Below, piece by piece: positions 26,570-35,365 of a stretch of DNA of 64,000 nucleotides. The stretch's first letter is position 1. Each line of letters begins with the position of its first letter. The notes under the pieces were generated by a model, which was not told the origin of the DNA, made no database searches, and saw only the letters and a program-made list of their open reading frames with translations. Made by a program: the position numbers and the translations under genes. The stretch is from Sphingopyxis sp. DBS4. GTDB lineage: Bacteria > Pseudomonadota > Alphaproteobacteria > Sphingomonadales > Sphingomonadaceae. The stretch is from assembly GCF_024628865.1 (NCBI RefSeq), contig NZ_CP102386.1:124001-188000 (forward strand), written 5' to 3'.

Positions 26570-26911
26570 CTAATCTGAGAATTGATCGAAGGCTTCGACA
26601 GCCTGCGCGGCATACATGAGGCTGGGACCGGCGCCCATGTAGAGGGCCATGCCCATCGTCTCCATGACCTCGTCGCGCGTCGCGCCCTGCTTAACTGCCG
26701 CCTTGGCATGGAAGGCCACGCAGCCGTCGCAGCGGATCGCGACCGAGATGGCGAGCGCGATCAGTTCCTTGGTTTTGGCGTCGAGCGTTCCTGCCTGGGT
26801 TGCCGCCGCCGCCATCGCGGAAAAGGCCTTCATCACTTCGGGTGTGCCGAGCCGCACTTCCTTGATGGCGACGTTCAATTCGTCGGCCATTTTCGGCCAG
26901 TCCTTGTGCAT
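26570..26911 (-). CDS. Carboxymuconolactone decarboxylase-family (AhpD-like) protein
   Basis: 113 residues, the size of small CMD proteins. RCDGCVAFHAKAAVKQGA contains the AhpD-type CXXC (Cys61 and Cys64) and the following histidine (68), the redox pair and proton relay of alkylhydroperoxidase-like members. The C-terminal MGMALYMGAGPSLMYAAQAVEAF is typical. Most likely a thiol-dependent peroxidase or disulfide reductase-like protein rather than a decarboxylase. It is the last gene of the leftward sqr-DUF2892-tolC operon, 21 bases after tolC. Confidence 0.9.
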   Translation of the reverse strand: MHKDWPKMADELNVAIKEVRLGTPEVMKAFSAMAAAATQAGTLDAKTKELIALAISVAIRCDGCVAFHAKAAVKQGATRDEVMETMGMALYMGAGPSLMYAAQAVEAFDQFSD

Positions 26912-26932
26912 GTGTCCCTCTCCTGTTGAAGC

Positions 26933-28198
26933 TCAGCGCCCGATGAGGGCGAGCAGCCGGTAGGCGGCTACGATGCGATCACTTTGCGCCCTGGCCTCGC
27001 TGACGGCGGCCGCAGCTGCCTCCCGCTCCGCGTCGAGCAGGTCGAGCTGGGGTTTCATGCCGACACGGACCTCATGGCGAACGCTGTCGCGGGCCTGGGC
27101 GGCGGCAAGGGCTTGGCTGGCAGCGGCGGTTTCGACCAACATGGCGGACCGCACGCCCTGAAAGACACTGATCGTCTGTTCATCGACTGCGGAGCGCGCC
27201 GCGCGCACGCGGGCGTCGGCCGCTCTTACCGCGCTGTCGGATTCGGTGATTTTAGCCGAGACACGTCCGCCCGAGAACAACTGCCAGCGCGCGCGCACGC
27301 CGACTGTCGCGCCGTCGGCGCGATAATCGGGGAAGAACTGATCGCGGATCGTCGAGCCTTCGGCGAAGGCGCCGACCGTGGGCAGTCGTTCGGCCCGTGC
27401 GCCTCTCGCGCCAGCGCGCGCCGCTTCCAACGCTGCTTCGGCCTGGGCGAGAGCAGGATTGTTAGCCCGGGCGATGTTGAGCGCTTCATCGAGCGATCCC
27501 GGCATGGCCGGGTTCGCCGGGAGAGGCTGCAAATCCTGCGGCGCAAGGCCGGTCAGATTGGTGAACCGCGCATCGGCCGAGACGGCAACGCCCCGCGCCG
27601 CTTCAAGGGCAGCCTGTGCTTCGGCGAGCCGCGCCGCAGCCTGCGCAACATCGGTGCTGGGACTTTCCCCGGCTTTGTAGCGAAGACGGGCCTGGCGCTG
27701 GATCTCCTCCATCTGCCCGACCATCTGTTCGTAGAGCGCGACCATGCGCTGCGTGGTCAGCACATCGCCATAGGCCTGGACCGTTGCGACGATGATCTGG
27801 CTGCGCGTCATGTGTTCGCCCGCGTGCGCGGCCGCACTGCCTGCTTTCGCCTGCGCGACGCCTGCGCTGACCCTGCCGCCCATGAATAGCGGCTGTTCGA
27901 TGGTGAGCTGTGCCGCGCGCGGGGTGACGTTCGCCGCCGGAAGCCCGAAATAGCCCTGCGGATCGAGCCGGCCATAGCCGATCGTTCCACTGAGCGTCGC
28001 GGTGGGAAGACCCTGGCCCCGTGCTTCCTTGATCCGGGCATCGGCGGCATCGGCATCGGCGCGCGCCGCTTCGATCTCGGGCGCATGGGTCATGGCGGCC
28101 GCGATCGCCTCTTCCAGCGTCGTCGCCTGCGCCGGCACGGCGGCGCTCGCGAGCAGGCAGGCCAGCAGGGGCAAGGGGATCGGCGCGGATCGCCTCAT
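26933..28198 (-). CDS. TolC-family outer membrane efflux protein
   Basis: 421 residues from the ATG at 28198; the longer upstream frame is rejected because the signal peptide (MRRSAPIPLPLLACLLASAAVPAQA) starts here and the ATG overlaps the stop of the preceding gene (ATGA). Two OEP repeats follow, each with long alanine-rich helices (for example ALNIARANNPALAQAEAALEAARAG) and beta segments (TIEQPLFMGGRVSAG; VRARWQLFSGGRVSA). It forms the outer membrane channel. Its adaptor and RND permease are encoded on the opposite side of the same divergent promoter region, so one pump is built from two divergent operons. Confidence 0.92.
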   Translation of the reverse strand: MRRSAPIPLPLLACLLASAAVPAQATTLEEAIAAAMTHAPEIEAARADADAADARIKEARGQGLPTATLSGTIGYGRLDPQGYFGLPAANVTPRAAQLTIEQPLFMGGRVSAGVAQAKAGSAAAHAGEHMTRSQIIVATVQAYGDVLTTQRMVALYEQMVGQMEEIQRQARLRYKAGESPSTDVAQAAARLAEAQAALEAARGVAVSADARFTNLTGLAPQDLQPLPANPAMPGSLDEALNIARANNPALAQAEAALEAARAGARGARAERLPTVGAFAEGSTIRDQFFPDYRADGATVGVRARWQLFSGGRVSAKITESDSAVRAADARVRAARSAVDEQTISVFQGVRSAMLVETAAASQALAAAQARDSVRHEVRVGMKPQLDLLDAEREAAAAAVSEARAQSDRIVAAYRLLALIGR

Positions 28199-28398
28199 TT
28201 GAAGGCGGTCCCCGGACGAACGCCCAGCGCTTTGAACACCATCGCGGCGGGGCAGAAGCCGGTGAAGCTCGCCTGGATCATATTGAGACCGGCAAAAACA
28301 GTGAGCGCGAGCCACCAAGGATGCACGGTGAGCGAGAGGACGACGCTCAGCAGCACGACACTTCCGGCGAACGCCATCACGGCACGATCGAGAGTCAT
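28195..28398 (-). CDS. YgaP-type membrane protein (DUF2892)
   Basis: 67 residues from the ATG at 28398, with GAAGGGG upstream. Two transmembrane helices (AVMAFAGSVVLLSVVLSL and WWLALTVFAGLNMIQASF) are followed by GFCPAAMVFKALGV, the DUF2892 signature. In E. coli YgaP this segment is fused behind a rhodanese domain; here the rhodanese is a separate gene on the other side of the promoter. In BigR-type operons a DUF2892 protein accompanies sulfide oxidation genes. The single cysteine in GFCP could handle sulfane sulfur; inference. Confidence 0.88.
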   Translation of the reverse strand: MTLDRAVMAFAGSVVLLSVVLSLTVHPWWLALTVFAGLNMIQASFTGFCPAAMVFKALGVRPGTAFK

Positions 28399-28422
28399 CT
28401 TGTGCACCCCTTCAGTCAAAAA

Positions 28423-29700
28423 TCAGAAACGCAGCTTGCGGATACCCATCGCGTGCATGGCCAGCTTTTCGTAGAAAGGCTCGCTCTCGCCCTTGCGGAT
28501 CTTGCGCAGGAAATATTTCTCGAAGCCGATCTTGGCCAAATGGACCCATTTGCCTTCCGACGCCCAGTTGACGTTGCGCGGTGGGAGCTGGGGTTGGGCG
28601 ACGAAGGCTACGCCGCTATCGCCGAAATCGGCGAGGCAGACCGCGTTCCATGTCGCTTCGGCGGTCGGCGCCTTGCCTTCAAGGATCGACGCGAGATTGG
28701 CTGCGATCGCTGTAACCATGCTCTCGATCATGAAGCCGGTCTTGGGCACGCCCACGGGTACCGGGGTCGGGCCCGTGGGCGGGATCGCGACACACACACC
28801 GAGTGCGAAAATTTCCGGGAAGGCAGGATTGCGCTGGTGCTTGTCGACGATGATGAAGCCGCGCGGGTTGGTGAGGCCTTCGATGTCGCGGACAGCGGGA
28901 ACGCCGCGAAAAGCGGGCAGCATCATCGAATAGGCAAAGGGTAGATCGTGCGTTTTCGTGACCGCGCCGTCCTCGCCCACTTCTTCCACATGCATCAGGC
29001 CTGGTTCGACCCTGGTCACGCGCGCATTGGTAATCCATTTGATATGGCGCTCGCGCATCTCGCTCTCGAGCAGCGACTTGGTGTCGCCAACGCCGTCGAG
29101 ACCGAGATGGCCGATATAGGGCTCGGGCGTCACATAGATCATCGGCACCTTGTCGCGGATCTTGCGGCGGCGCAGTTCGGTGTCGAGGATCATCGTGAAT
29201 TCGTAAGCCGGGCCGTAGCAGGACGCGCCCTGGACTGCGCCGACGATGATGGGACCGGGATTTTCCACGAAGGCGTCGAAGGCATCGGCCGCCTCGGCGG
29301 CATGGGCCGTCTGGCAGACCGAGACGGTATGGCCTTGCGGACCCAGGCCCTCGATCTCGTCGAATGCCAGATCGGGTCCAGTCGCAATTACAAGATAATC
29401 GTAATTGATTGATGTTCCGTCATTGAGTTCGAGTCGCTTTTCGCTCGCATGGACCCGCTTGGCGCCCACTGAGGTGAAGCCGATCTTCTTTTTCGCGAAC
29501 ACCGGGGGGAGATGGACCTGAATCGCTTCCGGCTCGCGCCAACGCACGGCGACCCACGGATTGGAAGGAATGAAGCTGTATGTATCAGTATCGGATACAG
29601 TCATCACTTCGGCGCGGCCCTTTACGGCGTCCTTGATCTCGTAGGAGGCGATGGTGCCTCCCAGTCCCGCACCCAACACAACGATCAACGGCTTGCCCAT
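28423..29700 (-). CDS. sqr: Sulfide:quinone oxidoreductase
   Basis: 425 residues. The N-terminal FAD-binding loop is VVLGAGLGG (8-15). Three cysteines, at 129, 161 and 355, match in spacing the Cys128, Cys160 and Cys356 of the Acidithiobacillus ferrooxidans enzyme, two of which form the redox-active pair bridged by sulfur. The C-terminal region (ASEGKWVHLAKIGFEKYFLRKIR) is the amphipathic membrane-attachment region of SQR. It oxidises sulfide to sulfane sulfur and passes electrons to quinone. It is the first gene of the leftward operon with DUF2892, tolC and the CMD protein, and it faces the rhodanese/RND operon. Confidence 0.92.
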   Translation of the reverse strand: MGKPLIVVLGAGLGGTIASYEIKDAVKGRAEVMTVSDTDTYSFIPSNPWVAVRWREPEAIQVHLPPVFAKKKIGFTSVGAKRVHASEKRLELNDGTSINYDYLVIATGPDLAFDEIEGLGPQGHTVSVCQTAHAAEAADAFDAFVENPGPIIVGAVQGASCYGPAYEFTMILDTELRRRKIRDKVPMIYVTPEPYIGHLGLDGVGDTKSLLESEMRERHIKWITNARVTRVEPGLMHVEEVGEDGAVTKTHDLPFAYSMMLPAFRGVPAVRDIEGLTNPRGFIIVDKHQRNPAFPEIFALGVCVAIPPTGPTPVPVGVPKTGFMIESMVTAIAANLASILEGKAPTAEATWNAVCLADFGDSGVAFVAQPQLPPRNVNWASEGKWVHLAKIGFEKYFLRKIRKGESEPFYEKLAMHAMGIRKLRF

Positions 29701-29733
29701 CTGCGATCCTTCCTGTCTCGACGCCGTTGACTA

Positions 29734-29755
29734 ATATAATCATTACACGTTATAT
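29734..29755. promoter_or_regulatory. Divergent operator candidate between sqr and rhodanese
   Basis: In the 82-base gap between the divergent operons lies ATATAAtcattacacgTTATAT, six-base arms with a 10-base spacer, in a strongly AT-rich context. ArsR-family sulfide sensors (BigR, SqrR) bind AT-rich imperfect palindromes at such positions. The sensor encoded at 34411 is the likely binder (inference). Confidence 0.5.
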
Positions 29756-29782
29756 ACAACCCACAAACTGAAAGGGGTTCTC

Positions 29783-30121
29783 ATGTTCGGATTCAAGAAA
29801 CGTGACGCGCACCGCGAGATCGGCCCCGCCGAGCTCGACGCCATGCTGAAGGACGGCAAGGCGCTGCTGATCGATGTGCGCGAAGTCGATGAGTTCAGGT
29901 CGGGGCATATTCCCGGCGCAATAAACCTGCCGCTGTCGGGCTTTTCACCTCGTAATATCCCTGATCCCGAGGGTCGGACCGTCGTGCTGCAATGCGCGGG
30001 CGGCAAGCGTTCGGGCAAGGCGCTCGACCAATGCGCGGCGGCGCAGAGCGTGATCGACACCCACCTCGCCGGCGGCATCGGCGCATGGAAGGATGCCGGA
30101 ATGCCGGTGGTCGGCGGCTGA
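29783..30121 (+). CDS. Rhodanese-domain sulfurtransferase
   Basis: 112 residues, a single rhodanese domain. LLIDVREVDEFRSGHIPGAINLPL is the family signature and the active loop CAGGKRS begins with the catalytic Cys71. It would carry sulfane sulfur from the SQR product to an acceptor such as glutathione or thioredoxin. It is the first gene of the rightward operon, followed 25 bases later by the RND adaptor. Confidence 0.92.
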   Translation: MFGFKKRDAHREIGPAELDAMLKDGKALLIDVREVDEFRSGHIPGAINLPLSGFSPRNIPDPEGRTVVLQCAGGKRSGKALDQCAAAQSVIDTHLAGGIGAWKDAGMPVVGG

Positions 30122-30146
30122 GAGCAGGTCAAAAGGGGTGAGCAGG

Positions 30147-31199
30147 ATGAGCAAGTGGCTCTGGTTGGCGGGCGCTGCGCTGGCGTTATCGGGATGCGGA
30201 AGTCAGCCGGAGCGCGATTCTGCGGCGGCGACGCTGCCCGCCGGGGACAGCCTGCGGCTCACCGTGACCGAAATCCCCGCCATGAAGGCGGTCGGCGCGG
30301 AAATCGCCACGCGCGACCAGGCCGAAGTGCTCGCGCGCATTCCCGGCATCCTGACCTCCCTGTCGGTTACCGAGGGCGACATGGTGCAGAAGGGTCAGCG
30401 GATCGGCATGATCGTCGACTCGCGGACTGGCTATGAGACCAGCGCCTATGGCGCGCAGGTCGCCGCGGCAGAGGCCGAAGCCGCGCGCGCCAATGCGGAC
30501 CTCGCGCGTATCCGCGATCTCTACAATAACGGCGTCTATGCGCAGGCACGGCTTGATCAGGCCGTGGCCGGCGCGCGCGCGGCCGACGCGCAGGTTGCCG
30601 CCGCCCGTGCCCAGCAGGGCGCGAGCGCAAGCGTTGCCGGGCAAGGCGCAGTGATCGCACCGGCAAGCGGGCGCGTGCTGCGGGCCGACATCCCGGCGGG
30701 CGCGCCGGTTGCGCCGGGCATGTCGATCGCGACCGTCACGGCTGGTCCCCCGGTCCTGCGCCTGATGTTGCCGGAATCGGTCGCAGGGCAGGTCCACCCC
30801 GGCGCGCGCGTGACAATCACAAGCGATGATATTTCCAACGGGTCCCGCGTGGGGCAGGTGACGCAAATCTATCCCGCGATCACCGGAGGCCAGGTTCGCG
30901 TTGACGCGACGCTGCCTGGCCTCACTACCCAATTCGTCGGCCGTCGCGTGAGCACATCGGTCGAGATCGGCACGCGCATGGCGCTGGTCGTGCCGCGCTC
31001 GTTCGTCACCACACGCTACGGCATGGATCAGGTTCAGATCGTAAGCGTTGAAACAAGAGGTGGGGGCAAGCGCCTCAGCATGGTGCCGGTGCAGATCGCA
31101 CCGACAGCCGATCCCGCCAAGGTCGAGATCCTGAGCGGTGTGTCCGCCGGCGACACGCTGTTCGCGCCCCGCACGCCCGCCAAGGTTACCGGCCAATGA
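30147..31199 (+). CDS. RND efflux periplasmic adaptor (lipoprotein)
   Basis: 350 residues from the ATG at 30147, after AAAGGGGTGAGC. The signal peptide ends in a lipobox (LALSGCGS), so the mature protein is anchored to the membrane by lipid. It has the barrel-sandwich half-motifs (EVLARIPGILTSLSVTEGDMVQKGQ; GAVIAPASGRVLRADIPAGAPV), a helical hairpin between them (alanine-rich, about 110-170), and the membrane-proximal region with DTLFAPRTP. It links the RND permease to TolC. The stop overlaps the permease start by four bases. Confidence 0.92.
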   Translation: MSKWLWLAGAALALSGCGSQPERDSAAATLPAGDSLRLTVTEIPAMKAVGAEIATRDQAEVLARIPGILTSLSVTEGDMVQKGQRIGMIVDSRTGYETSAYGAQVAAAEAEAARANADLARIRDLYNNGVYAQARLDQAVAGARAADAQVAAARAQQGASASVAGQGAVIAPASGRVLRADIPAGAPVAPGMSIATVTAGPPVLRLMLPESVAGQVHPGARVTITSDDISNGSRVGQVTQIYPAITGGQVRVDATLPGLTTQFVGRRVSTSVEIGTRMALVVPRSFVTTRYGMDQVQIVSVETRGGGKRLSMVPVQIAPTADPAKVEILSGVSAGDTLFAPRTPAKVTGQ

Positions 31200-34100
31200 A
31201 CCTCGGCATTTCCGGTCGCCTCACCAAGGCCACCATTGCCTCGCCCCTGACGCCGCTGTTCCTGCTCGCGGCGATCGCCGTCGGCCTGCTGGCCCTCTTC
31301 GCGATTCCCCGCGAGGAGGAGCCACAGATCAGCGTGCCGATGGTGGATATTCAGGTCATGGCGCCCGGCCTTTCCGCCGCCGACGCGACCGAGCTGGTCG
31401 GCATCCCTCTCGAAACCATCGTCAAGAGCGTCGACGGCGTGGAGCACGTCTACACCCAGGCACAGGACAACGGGGTGATGGTGACGGCGCGCTTCCTCGT
31501 CGGGTCGAATCCCGAGGACGCCGCTATCCGTATCGAGGAAAAGCTGCGCGCCAATTGGGACAGGAAGCCGGTCGGCATTCCCGATCCCATGGTGACGGTG
31601 CGCGGCATCAACGATGTCCCCACGGTCGTCCTGACTCTCACACCCAAGCCAGGAGCGGCGGGCCAGTGGAACGATGCCAGCCTCTACGAGCTGGCCTCAA
31701 AGCTGCGCACCGAGATCGCCAAGGTCGATGATGTCGGCATCACCTTCCTCGTTGGCGGACGCCCCGAGGAAATCCGTATCGCGCCGGACCCCGCGAAGCT
31801 GCGCCAATATGGCGTGCCGCTGGGCAGCGTGATCGAGGCCGCAAGCCAGGCCAACCGCAGCTTCCCGCTGGGCAATATCCGCGAGGATGGAAAGGCCGTC
31901 GGCGTGACCGCGGGCCGCACCTTGTCTTCGGCACAGGAAGTGGGACTATTGACGGTCCGGTCGGGCACCGGGTCGCCCGTCTATCTTCGCGACGTCGCGG
32001 CCGTCACACAGGGGCCGCGCGAGGAACAGGCCCGCGCATGGCGCTGGGCAAAGTCGGACAATGGGGCGGAGAACGGCAAGTGGGATAGCGCGCCTGCCGT
32101 CAGCATCGCGTTCGCCAAGCGTGCCGGGGCCAATGCCGTGGTCGTCTCCGATGCCATTCTTGAGCGCGTGGAAAGCCTGAAAGGCAAGCTGATCCCCGAT
32201 GACGTCACGGTCGCCGTGACGCGCAACTATGGCGAGACGGCGAACGAAAAGGCGAACGAGTTGCTGTTCCACCTCGCGCTGGCGACCGTCTCGATCGTCG
32301 TGCTGATCGGCTTCGCGATCGGTTGGCGCGAGGCCGGCGTGACCGCCGTGGTCATCCCGACGACGATCCTGCTGACCATGTTCGCGTCGAACCTCATGGG
32401 CTACACGATCAACCGCGTCAGCCTGTTCGCGCTGATCTTCTCCATCGGCATCCTCGTGGACGACGCGATCGTCATGATCGAGAACATCGCCCGCCATTGG
32501 GCCATGGATGATGAACGGACGCGCACGCAGGCCGCGATCGAGGCTGTGGCCGAGGTCGGCAATCCGACCGTCGTCGCCACGCTCACCGTGGTCGCCGCGC
32601 TGCTCCCCATGCTGTTCGTCTCCGGCCTGATGGGGCCGTATATGGCGCCGATCCCGGTCAACGCATCGGCGGCGATGATCTTTTCCTTCTTCGTCGCGGT
32701 CGTGATCGCGCCGTGGCTGATGATCCGCTTCGCGCGCAAGACGCTGGCGGCGGGGCATGGCCATGACGAAAGCGGCGGCAAGCTCGGCCAGCTCTATGCG
32801 CGCGTCGCGCATCGCGTGATCGACACGCGCAAGTCGGCCCGAAACTTCCTGATCGGGGTCGGCGTGGCAACGCTGGTCGCCTGCTCGATGTTCTACTTCA
32901 AGGCCGTCACCGTGAAGCTGCTGCCCTTCGACAACAAGTCGGAGGTCCAAGTCGTGGTCGACATGCCCGAAGGGACTGCCCTCGAAAATACGGGCCGCGT
33001 GCTGGAGGATGTAGCCGGTATCGTGCGCGGTCTGCCCGAAGCGACGTCGATGGAGGCCTATGTCGGCACATCGGCGCCGTTCAACTTCAACGGCCTCGTC
33101 CGCCATTATTTTCTGCGCTCGCAGCCCGAACAGGGCGACGTGATGGTGACGCTGCTGCCCAAGGGCGACCGCGACCGTTCCAGCCACGAAATCGCGCTCG
33201 ATCTGCGTGAGCGGCTGAAGGCGCTCACGCTGCCGGGCGGTGCGTCGCTCAAGGTTGTCGAGACGCCGCCGGGACCACCGGTGCTCGCGACACTGCTGGC
33301 CGAAGTCTATGGTCCGGATGCCGCAACCCGGCAGAAGACGGCTGTGGAGCTTGAGAAGATCTTCCGATCCGTCCCCTTCATCGTCGACGTCGACAACAGC
33401 TTCGGCGCGGCTCGGCCCAAGCTCCGCCTCGACCTGCAGCGCGACCGGCTTGATTATTATGGTCTGTCACAGCGGCAAGTCGCCGACGGCATCGGGATGC
33501 TGATGGGCAGCCAGACGGTTGGCTATGCGCCTCGCGGCGATGGCCGAACGCCACTCCCGATCACGATCGCACTTGAGCAGAAGGACCGGAGCTGGACGCA
33601 GGCCCTGTCGAGCACGCCCATCGGACAGACGCCGGGTGGCCAGCTCATCGACCTCGGCGCCGTGGTGGAAGCCCGCACCGAGACGGGCAGCCCGGCAATC
33701 TTCCGTCGCGACGGCCGCTATGCCGACATGGTGACGGCCGAGCTTGCCGGAGCCTATGAGGCGCCGATCTACGGCATGATCGAAGTCAATCGCGCGGTCG
33801 ATGCCTATGACTGGGCCGCCAAGGGGCTGACGAAACCGGAAATCCTCCTCAACGGTCAGCCCGAGGATGAGAGCGTGTCGTCCGTGCTGTGGGACGGTGA
33901 ATGGGAGATCACCTGGGTCACGTTCCGCGACATGGGCGGGGCCTTCATGGTGGCCCTGCTGGGGATCTATATTCTCGTCGTCGCGCAGTTCAGGAGCTTC
34001 CGCCTGCCGCTGGTCATCCTGACGCCGGTGCCGCTGACCCTCGTTGGTATCGTCATCGGGCACATGCTGTTCCGCGCGCCGTTCACGGCGACGTCGATGA

Positions 34101-34414
34101 TCGGGTTCATCGCGCTGGCCGGGATCATCGTGCGCAATTCGATCCTGCTGGTCGATTTCATCAGGCATGCGGCTTCGCCCGACAAATCCCTGCGCGACGT
34201 GCTGCTGGAAGCCGGCACGATCCGGTTCAAGCCGATTGTCCTCACGGCGGCTGCGGCGATGATCGGCGCGGCGGTGATCTTGACCGATCCGATCTTCCAG
34301 GGCCTGGCGATTTCGTTGCTGTTCGGCCTTGCGTCCTCGACGCTGCTGACCGTGCTGGTTATTCCGGCCATTTACATTGTGCTCCGAGATGACGGGAAGC
34401 CTGCGACCAGATGA
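31196..34414 (+). CDS. RND-family inner membrane efflux permease
   Basis: 1072 residues, the usual length. TM1 region LTPLFLLAAIAVGLLALFAIPREEEPQISVP is the family start. The two TM4 aspartates of the proton relay are in GILVDDAIVMIENIARH (about 420). Large periplasmic loops follow TM1 and TM7, and the C-terminal half has FMVALLGIYILVVAQF and GIIVRNSILLVDFIRHA. Its sequence is of the AcrB/hydrophobe type rather than the CzcA heavy-metal type, judged by the TM4 motif. Substrate unknown; its position between a rhodanese and a sulfide sensor suggests export of a sulfur-derived or related toxic compound. Confidence 0.92.
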   Translation: MNLGISGRLTKATIASPLTPLFLLAAIAVGLLALFAIPREEEPQISVPMVDIQVMAPGLSAADATELVGIPLETIVKSVDGVEHVYTQAQDNGVMVTARFLVGSNPEDAAIRIEEKLRANWDRKPVGIPDPMVTVRGINDVPTVVLTLTPKPGAAGQWNDASLYELASKLRTEIAKVDDVGITFLVGGRPEEIRIAPDPAKLRQYGVPLGSVIEAASQANRSFPLGNIREDGKAVGVTAGRTLSSAQEVGLLTVRSGTGSPVYLRDVAAVTQGPREEQARAWRWAKSDNGAENGKWDSAPAVSIAFAKRAGANAVVVSDAILERVESLKGKLIPDDVTVAVTRNYGETANEKANELLFHLALATVSIVVLIGFAIGWREAGVTAVVIPTTILLTMFASNLMGYTINRVSLFALIFSIGILVDDAIVMIENIARHWAMDDERTRTQAAIEAVAEVGNPTVVATLTVVAALLPMLFVSGLMGPYMAPIPVNASAAMIFSFFVAVVIAPWLMIRFARKTLAAGHGHDESGGKLGQLYARVAHRVIDTRKSARNFLIGVGVATLVACSMFYFKAVTVKLLPFDNKSEVQVVVDMPEGTALENTGRVLEDVAGIVRGLPEATSMEAYVGTSAPFNFNGLVRHYFLRSQPEQGDVMVTLLPKGDRDRSSHEIALDLRERLKALTLPGGASLKVVETPPGPPVLATLLAEVYGPDAATRQKTAVELEKIFRSVPFIVDVDNSFGAARPKLRLDLQRDRLDYYGLSQRQVADGIGMLMGSQTVGYAPRGDGRTPLPITIALEQKDRSWTQALSSTPIGQTPGGQLIDLGAVVEARTETGSPAIFRRDGRYADMVTAELAGAYEAPIYGMIEVNRAVDAYDWAAKGLTKPEILLNGQPEDESVSSVLWDGEWEITWVTFRDMGGAFMVALLGIYILVVAQFRSFRLPLVILTPVPLTLVGIVIGHMLFRAPFTATSMIGFIALAGIIVRNSILLVDFIRHAASPDKSLRDVLLEAGTIRFKPIVLTAAAAMIGAAVILTDPIFQGLAISLLFGLASSTLLTVLVIPAIYIVLRDDGKPATR

Positions 34415-34746
34415 TGCCCCTCGATACGCCTCTTGCTGCCCCCTTTGCCGAACTCGCCAGGCATGCCGCCCATGCAGCGAGCGTGTTGAAGCTGCTCGCC
34501 AATGAACAGCGCCTGCTGATCCTTTGCCGGCTGACCCAGGGTGAGTTCTCGGTGAACGCCATGGTGGAACTGTGCGGTCAGTCGCAGTCCAGCGTATCGC
34601 AACATCTCGGCAAGCTGCGCGAAGGTGGGCTGGTCAAGACCCGGCGCGAGGCCACGACCATCTACTACAGCCTGGCCGACGATGGCGTTCGCCAGTTGAT
34701 CGACATGCTGTGCGATCGTTTCGGGCCATCCGGTGAAGGCTCCTGA
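34411..34746 (+). CDS. ArsR-family repressor of the BigR/SqrR persulfide-sensor type
   Basis: 111 residues. The winged helix is plain: ASVLKLLANEQRLLILCRLTQGEFSVNAMVELCGQSQSSVSQHLGKLREGGLVKTRREATTIYYSL. Cysteines lie at 39 (LILCRL, second helix), 55 and 101 (DMLCDRF, last helix). Positions 39 and 101 correspond to the Cys pair (about 41/42 and 107/108) that forms a tetrasulfide bridge in SqrR and BigR in response to sulfane sulfur. It overlaps the RND permease gene by four bases, so it is in the same operon and likely controls the divergent promoter at 29701-29782. Confidence 0.88.
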   Translation: MMPLDTPLAAPFAELARHAAHAASVLKLLANEQRLLILCRLTQGEFSVNAMVELCGQSQSSVSQHLGKLREGGLVKTRREATTIYYSLADDGVRQLIDMLCDRFGPSGEGS

Positions 34747-34750
34747 ACCC

Positions 34751-35365
34751 ATGATCGCCCGCGCTTCCTTACCGTTTCTGGCCGTGCTGTTGCTCGGAGC
34801 CTGCGCGTCGGACAAGGCCGCCCCGGATCAGGGCATGATGGTCAGGGAAGCGCAGGCCCGTTCCGAGGTCCTGGCTGACCGCTTCCAGAAGGAGTTGCTG
34901 AGCGCCCTCACCACCGCGATGGCGACTGAAGGGCCGCAGGGGGCGATCGGCGTCTGTTCGAGCATCGCCCCGGCGCTCGCGGCGCAACTCTCGGAGGAAA
35001 GCGGTGCGAGCGTCAGGCGCACGGCGCTGCGCGCCCGCAATCGGGCAGCAAAGGCCGACGCAACCGAGCAGCGCGTCATGGAAGGCTGGGCGAACGCACC
35101 GCTGGGCGAGGACGGCAAGCCTCGGCGCTGGACGGCGCATGAAGGCGATCAATATCGCTATATGCGCGCCATCCCCACCATGCCGATGTGCCTTGCCTGT
35201 CATGGCGAGAATATCGCGCCCGAAGTGACGGCGGCGATCCGCGCGAATTATCCCGGGGATCAGGCGACGGGCTTTGCGCCGGGCCAGCTTCGCGGGGCCT
35301 TCTCGATTCGCTGGGATGAGGCGGCCTTGTCCCGCGCGATCCGGAAAGGAGAAACGGCCCAATGA
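34751..35365 (+). CDS. DUF3365 lipoprotein with c-type heme motif
   Basis: 204 residues from the ATG at 34751. Signal peptide with lipobox LLGAC (Cys18). MCLACHGE near the C-terminus supplies CXXCH (Cys147, Cys150, His151), the covalent heme site of the DUF3365/Tll0287 family. The fold of that family resembles sensory PAS domains with bound heme. Here it is a free lipoprotein, not fused to a kinase. It could sense or transfer electrons to a redox-active small molecule. The following gene overlaps its stop by four bases. Confidence 0.82.
   Translation: MIARASLPFLAVLLLGACASDKAAPDQGMMVREAQARSEVLADRFQKELLSALTTAMATEGPQGAIGVCSSIAPALAAQLSEESGASVRRTALRARNRAAKADATEQRVMEGWANAPLGEDGKPRRWTAHEGDQYRYMRAIPTMPMCLACHGENIAPEVTAAIRANYPGDQATGFAPGQLRGAFSIRWDEAALSRAIRKGETAQ

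Noticed and set aside
31946..33187. 413-codon reverse frame opposite the RND permease
   Set aside because: Extremely rich in D, H, R and Q with no domain; shadow of the permease gene.
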